NCBI GenBank assembly: GCA_046290815.1
Contig: JBKBUF010000037.1
Location: forward strand, 1 to 34,618
Length of the DNA stretch: 34,618 nt
Source of the DNA: JBKBUF01 sp046290815
GTDB taxonomy: Bacteria; Bacteroidota; Bacteroidia; Cytophagales; Cytophagaceae
Direction of reading: 5' to 3'
How positions within the stretch are numbered: position 1 is the first letter of the stretch; each line of letters begins with the position of its first letter. A model generated the notes under the pieces. The model did no database searches. It was not told where the DNA came from and worked only from the letters and a program-made list of their open reading frames with translations. Positions 31,669 through 34,618 of the stretch are shown here, one piece after another. The position numbers were made by a program, and so were the translations under genes.

Positions 31669-32502
31669 TTAATTCACCTTTTTTAAATCAATTATTACAA
31701 GAATAGTTTTGTCTTTAATGAAAATCAGTTGATCCCCAAATAAAAAGAATGTGTCCATCCCTGCACCCGGCAAATCTTCTGCTATCTTACCGAAAAAAAT
31801 TTCTTCGGCTTCTTCATTTGTAACTAACAGAAAATTGCTCAGTTTATTATTCTCGTAAATATAATAAGAAATAATCACAAATTTTCCGTACTCCAGATAA
31901 TCTGCAGCAGATTTTGCCTGATGATTTTTTAAACCGGCAACAAACGCTTCAATCTTTTTAAAGTATTCATGTTCTTCTGAAAAATGAAGTCCGTTAACAA
32001 TTTCGGATTTCTGTTTTTCACGGAAGACACCTGAGAGTTTTTTAAGAAAATCAGATGCGGAAAGTTTTTCTTTTACCTTTCCTGAATTTTCTTCAAGCAG
32101 AAAATAATTTTCCACATCAGAAGCATGATTATTTTCGGAAGCTATTATATCAGAACCAGCATATCCATTAAAACTAAGCTGGTCATTTTTCCAGATCAGT
32201 TTACCGGTTCTGGAATTTACAGCTGCTATTCCTTTATGGTCCGGCAATTCAGGATCTTTATATCCATGTAAAAGTGTAACCCCATTCCTGGCACTCTCAA
32301 CTCCCAGCCACCAGGACTCATCTGCCCTGATATCTTTCCATAGCATTTTTTTGCTCAGCAGGTCTACTGCAGTGAAATCTACTTTATGTTTTTCCGGATT
32401 CCTTAATTCAAGAATCAATATTTTTTCCTTTTCGTCCAGCCTTATCTTCCAGATAATATCTTCAAAAGGAACAAGAAACAAATTTTTGTGCGATAGTGAC
32501 AA
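31669..32502 (-). CDS. Probable DUF4905-type protein (beta-propeller-like)
   Basis: 277 aa, no signal peptide. The first ~130 residues show repeated strand-turn motifs like PQQ/WD propellers: IWKIRLDEKEKILILELRN, VDLLSKKMLWKDIRADESWW, IAAVNSRTGKLIWKNDQLSF. The later part is less regular and ends DTFFLFGDQLIFIKDKTILV. I believe this is the Bacteroidota family DUF4905, by memory of its pattern, not by search. Function unknown. It is the first gene of the unit running into the LysM and TIGR02757 genes. Confidence 0.65.
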   Translation of the reverse strand: MSLSHKNLFLVPFEDIIWKIRLDEKEKILILELRNPEKHKVDFTAVDLLSKKMLWKDIRADESWWLGVESARNGVTLLHGYKDPELPDHKGIAAVNSRTGKLIWKNDQLSFNGYAGSDIIASENNHASDVENYFLLEENSGKVKEKLSASDFLKKLSGVFREKQKSEIVNGLHFSEEHEYFKKIEAFVAGLKNHQAKSAADYLEYGKFVIISYYIYENNKLSNFLLVTNEEAEEIFFGKIAEDLPGAGMDTFFLFGDQLIFIKDKTILVIIDLKKVN

Positions 32503-32564
32503 GTTGATCTTTTATTTGTAATTTTTACCCAAATTAAACCATTAAAAGGTTAAAACGAAACATC

Positions 32565-33935
32565 ATGCAAAAGAAGGTCTATTATTTGCAAACTCTCCAA
32601 TCGATTGTAACAGCAATTTTTTTATTGTTGATTTTTCCGCACGTAATTCAGGCTCAGCAAAAACCAAAGAAAGTTATGGTTTTTGAAATAAGAGAAGAAA
32701 TAGACCCGCGAATGTCAAGAAAAGTTGATCTGGCATTGAGCCAAGCTAAGGATATAAAAGCGGATATTGTAATAATAGACATGGACACCTACGGAGGTGC
32801 CGTAACCGATGCGGATAAAATAAGAACCGCTATCCTGGATTTTCCTATACCTATCTGGGTTTTTATCAATAAAAATGCAGCCTCCGCCGGTGCGCTGATA
32901 TCCATCGCTTGCGACAGCATCTATATGACACCAGGAGCGAATATAGGCGCTGCAACAGTTGTAGGTGGTGACGGTCAACCCGCTCCGGAAAAGTATCAGT
33001 CTTATATGAAATCTATGATGAGATCTACCGCTATTACAAATAAAAGAGACCCGAAAATAGCAGAAGGTATGGTAGGAAATTTTTCAGAAGAGGATACTTC
33101 CAGATATGCGAACAAGGTAGTTACTTTTTCTACAGAAGAAGCAATTGAAAACAATTACTGCGAAGGTAAGGTAACAAGCATCGAAGAAATACTTAACAAA
33201 AACAATGTCACCAATTATGAACTGGTAAAATATCAGTTAAGCACAATAGAAAACATCATTGCATTTTTTCTTAACCCCTACCTTAGGAGTATCCTGATCC
33301 TCATAATACTCGGTGGAATATATTTTGAATTACAAACTCCCGGTGTTGGATTTCCGATTATTGCATCTGCAATTGCCGCTGCTTTGTATTTTGTCCCTTC
33401 CTACATCCATGGCTTTGCCCAAAATTGGGAAATACTGGTTTTCATTCTTGGGATAGCACTTTTATTATTGGAATTCCTCGTCATACCGGGTTTTGGAATT
33501 GCAGGAATAGCCGGTATTACCTTAACTGTGGGAGGATTAATCCTGGTGATGATTGACAATGACTTTTTTGACTTCACTATGGTTCCTTCTGAAGCCATTG
33601 CAGAAGCAATCGCAGTTTTAGTTGTTGCAGTATTCGGAGGAATAGTATTTACAATAGCGATTACACCCAAAATGCTTGAAAGCAGATTTTTCAAAAAAAT
33701 TAGCCTTCAGGACAAAATGGATACCAGCGAAGGCTATACTTCCAATTTTTATTCTTCTGAACTTGCAGGTAAAGAAGGTGTCGCATGGACAGTTTTACGA
33801 CCCAGCGGAAAGGTAATGATCGACGATATTATTTACGACGCATATACCAGAGGGGACTTTATTAACAAAGGAGAAAAAATTGTTGTTATTGAGGTATCCA
33901 CCACCAATCTGAAAGTAAGGAAAAATGATAAATAA
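32565..33935 (+). CDS. Long-form NfeD protein (ClpP-like serine protease, membrane domain, OB fold)
   Basis: 456 aa. Signal peptide to about VIQAQ (residue 31). Residues ~35-225 are the ClpP-like protease of the 1510-N type, with Ser107 in NKNAASAGALIS and probable base Lys149 in QSYMKSMMRSTA (Ser97/Lys138 in the Pyrococcus enzyme); DMDTYGGAV matches the oxyanion region. Four to six membrane segments span ~235-365. The C-terminal OB fold (~395-450) has GVAWTVLRPSGKVMIDDIIY. Long NfeD proteins cleave stomatin-type partners and act in membrane quality control; no stomatin gene lies next to this one in the window. Followed 47 nt later by the SUI1 gene. Confidence 0.9.
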   Translation: MQKKVYYLQTLQSIVTAIFLLLIFPHVIQAQQKPKKVMVFEIREEIDPRMSRKVDLALSQAKDIKADIVIIDMDTYGGAVTDADKIRTAILDFPIPIWVFINKNAASAGALISIACDSIYMTPGANIGAATVVGGDGQPAPEKYQSYMKSMMRSTAITNKRDPKIAEGMVGNFSEEDTSRYANKVVTFSTEEAIENNYCEGKVTSIEEILNKNNVTNYELVKYQLSTIENIIAFFLNPYLRSILILIILGGIYFELQTPGVGFPIIASAIAAALYFVPSYIHGFAQNWEILVFILGIALLLLEFLVIPGFGIAGIAGITLTVGGLILVMIDNDFFDFTMVPSEAIAEAIAVLVVAVFGGIVFTIAITPKMLESRFFKKISLQDKMDTSEGYTSNFYSSELAGKEGVAWTVLRPSGKVMIDDIIYDAYTRGDFINKGEKIVVIEVSTTNLKVRKNDK

Positions 33936-33982
33936 TGAATTTTGAATGATAACTACAAGTATCTTTAAACTTTAAACTCCCA

Positions 33983-34318
33983 ATGACCAATCGAAAAAAA
34001 CGAGACGGAATAGTATATAGTACCGACCCTGACTTTGAATACAAACATAATGAAGAAATACAGCCGGACACAATTGAAGCTTCTAAACAACAATTAAAAA
34101 TCTCTCTTGACACCAAATCAAGGGGTGGCAAACAAGTTACACTCATTAAAGGGTTCATAGGTAAATCTGAAGATCTGGAAGAATTGGGAAAGAAATTAAA
34201 ACAAAAATGCGGAACAGGGGGAAGCACTAAAGACGGAGAAATAATTATACAGGGGGATGTAAGAGATAAAGTATTGAAGTTTTTAACGGAAATGGGATAT
34301 AAAGCCAAAAAAATCTAG
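33983..34318 (+). CDS. SUI1/YciH family translation initiation factor-like protein
   Basis: 111 aa. A short polar N-terminus is followed by the SUI1 (eIF1-like) domain (~38-108): LKISLDTKSRGGKQVTLIKG, LGKKLKQKCGTGGSTKDGEI, IQGDVRDKVLKFLTEMGYKA. The KxCGTGGSxKxGxI(x)IQGD core is intact. Bacterial YciH can monitor initiation complexes in vitro; its cellular role is small or conditional. It is cytoplasmic and likely co-transcribed with the NfeD gene. Confidence 0.92.
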   Translation: MTNRKKRDGIVYSTDPDFEYKHNEEIQPDTIEASKQQLKISLDTKSRGGKQVTLIKGFIGKSEDLEELGKKLKQKCGTGGSTKDGEIIIQGDVRDKVLKFLTEMGYKAKKI

Positions 34319-34340
34319 GGATTTACGAGGTACGATTTAC

Positions 34341-34423
34341 GAGGTAAGAGGGACGAGGTAAGAGGGACGAGGGATGAGGGACGAGGGATGAGGGACGAGG
34401 GATGAGGGACGAGGGATGAGGAC
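34341..34423. repeat. 14-bp tandem repeat, six units
   Basis: Two units of GAGGTAAGAGGGAC (34341-34368), three of GAGGGATGAGGGAC (34369-34410) and one of 13 nt lacking a G (34411-34423). The plus strand is strongly purine-rich. It begins 22 nt after the SUI1 stop codon, preceded by two looser ATTTACGAGGTA-like copies. Confidence 0.9.
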
Positions 34424-34448
34424 GATTACAGGAAAGAATTAGGCAGGG

Positions 34449-34497
34449 ATTAGATATTAGATATTAGATATTGGATATTGGATGATGGACATTGGCT
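34449..34497. repeat. 7-bp tandem repeat, about seven units
   Basis: Units ATTAGAT x3, ATTGGAT x2, then GATGGAC and ATTGGCT, each 7 nt, in steps of gradual change. It lies 25 nt after the 14-bp array and just before the possible insertion-sequence end. Confidence 0.85.
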
Positions 34498-34553
34498 GGA
34501 GGCTGTAAAATAAACTGTGTCATAAAAGTAAAAAAATGTTAAATTATACTTTT

Positions 34554-34618
34554 ATGAACACCAAAAACAACAAAGACGAAAAATTAAAGGAATTTGAGGG
34601 CTTGTTTGAGCAAGCTCT
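34554..34618 (+). CDS. Start of a gene cut by the right edge, possibly a transposase
   Basis: From the ATG at 34554 the frame reads NTKNNKDEKLKEFEGLFEQA up to the edge with no stop. Upstream, 34512-34533 (AACTGTGTCATAAAAGTAAAAA) resembles the terminal inverted repeats of IS256-type elements, and the short distance to the ATG suits an insertion sequence. Too little is visible to assign the family; a host gene is equally possible. Confidence 0.35.
   Translation, partial: MNTKNNKDEKLKEFEGLFEQA

Noticed and set aside
30957..31706. 249-codon frame antisense to the LysM gene
   Set aside because: The minus strand encodes a signal peptide, two LysM domains and a barrel domain; the antisense frame has none.
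34341..34497. Possible CRISPR array
   Set aside because: The units are contiguous with no unique spacers, and no cas gene is visible.

Overview
The window reads as an AT-rich (roughly one-third GC by eye) Bacteroidota chromosome, most likely a Cytophagales-type gliding bacterium. Support comes from a PorP/SprF-family outer-membrane protein, an adhesin with SprB-type repeats, a PorE-like TPR/PD40/CRD/OmpA protein, a secreted protein with a type A T9SS sorting domain, and promoters of the Bacteroidota form (TTG or TTTG, a 19-20 nt spacer, then TAnnTTTG). Shine-Dalgarno sites are mostly absent. The genus cannot be fixed from the sequence alone.

Region 1 (1-6552) is a type IX secretion/surface block: a repeat-rich adhesin cut by the left edge (-), a divergent small lipoprotein plus PorP/SprF pair (+), a tiny His-rich lipoprotein (-) and a PorE-like OmpA protein (-). 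Region 2 (6692-12494) holds mostly single genes: an erythromycin-esterase homologue, an alpha/beta hydrolase, a DUF2254 membrane protein and a secreted T9SS cargo with a duplicated ~200-residue module. Region 3 (12863-14896) has a zinc alcohol dehydrogenase coupled to an unknown protein, both with strong Shine-Dalgarno sites, then a small lipoprotein.

Region 4 (14914-19196) is a five-gene minus-strand operon (YceI, ring-cleaving VOC dioxygenase, carboxylesterase, cupin, exported pirin) facing an NAD(P)H-dependent FMN reductase. The dioxygenase/esterase/flavoreductase set resembles the Mhq (methylhydroquinone/quinone) detoxification genes of Bacillus. The shared intergenic region carries two FNR/CRP-like half-palindromes. 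Region 5 (19290-22304) has an intact PAS histidine kinase followed by the broken catalytic domain of a second one, a lipoprotein, and the remains of a small-protein/nucleotidyltransferase gene pair.

Region 6 (22423-26356) is a five-gene sulfane-sulfur operon: ArsR-rhodanese regulator, rhodanese-MBL persulfide dioxygenase, DsrE-like protein, exported Cys-rich rhodanese-like protein and MFS transporter. It is framed by a promoter/operator and a strong terminator. Region 7 (26361-34618) is mainly housekeeping: tRNA-Glu(TTC) and gap from divergent promoters, then DCC/DUF393, DinB-like, PRC-barrel, a frameshifted TIGR02757 gene, a LysM protein, a probable beta-propeller protein, a long NfeD protease and a SUI1/YciH factor. 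It ends in 14-bp and 7-bp tandem repeats and the first codons of a possible transposase. No CRISPR array, phage module or rRNA was seen.
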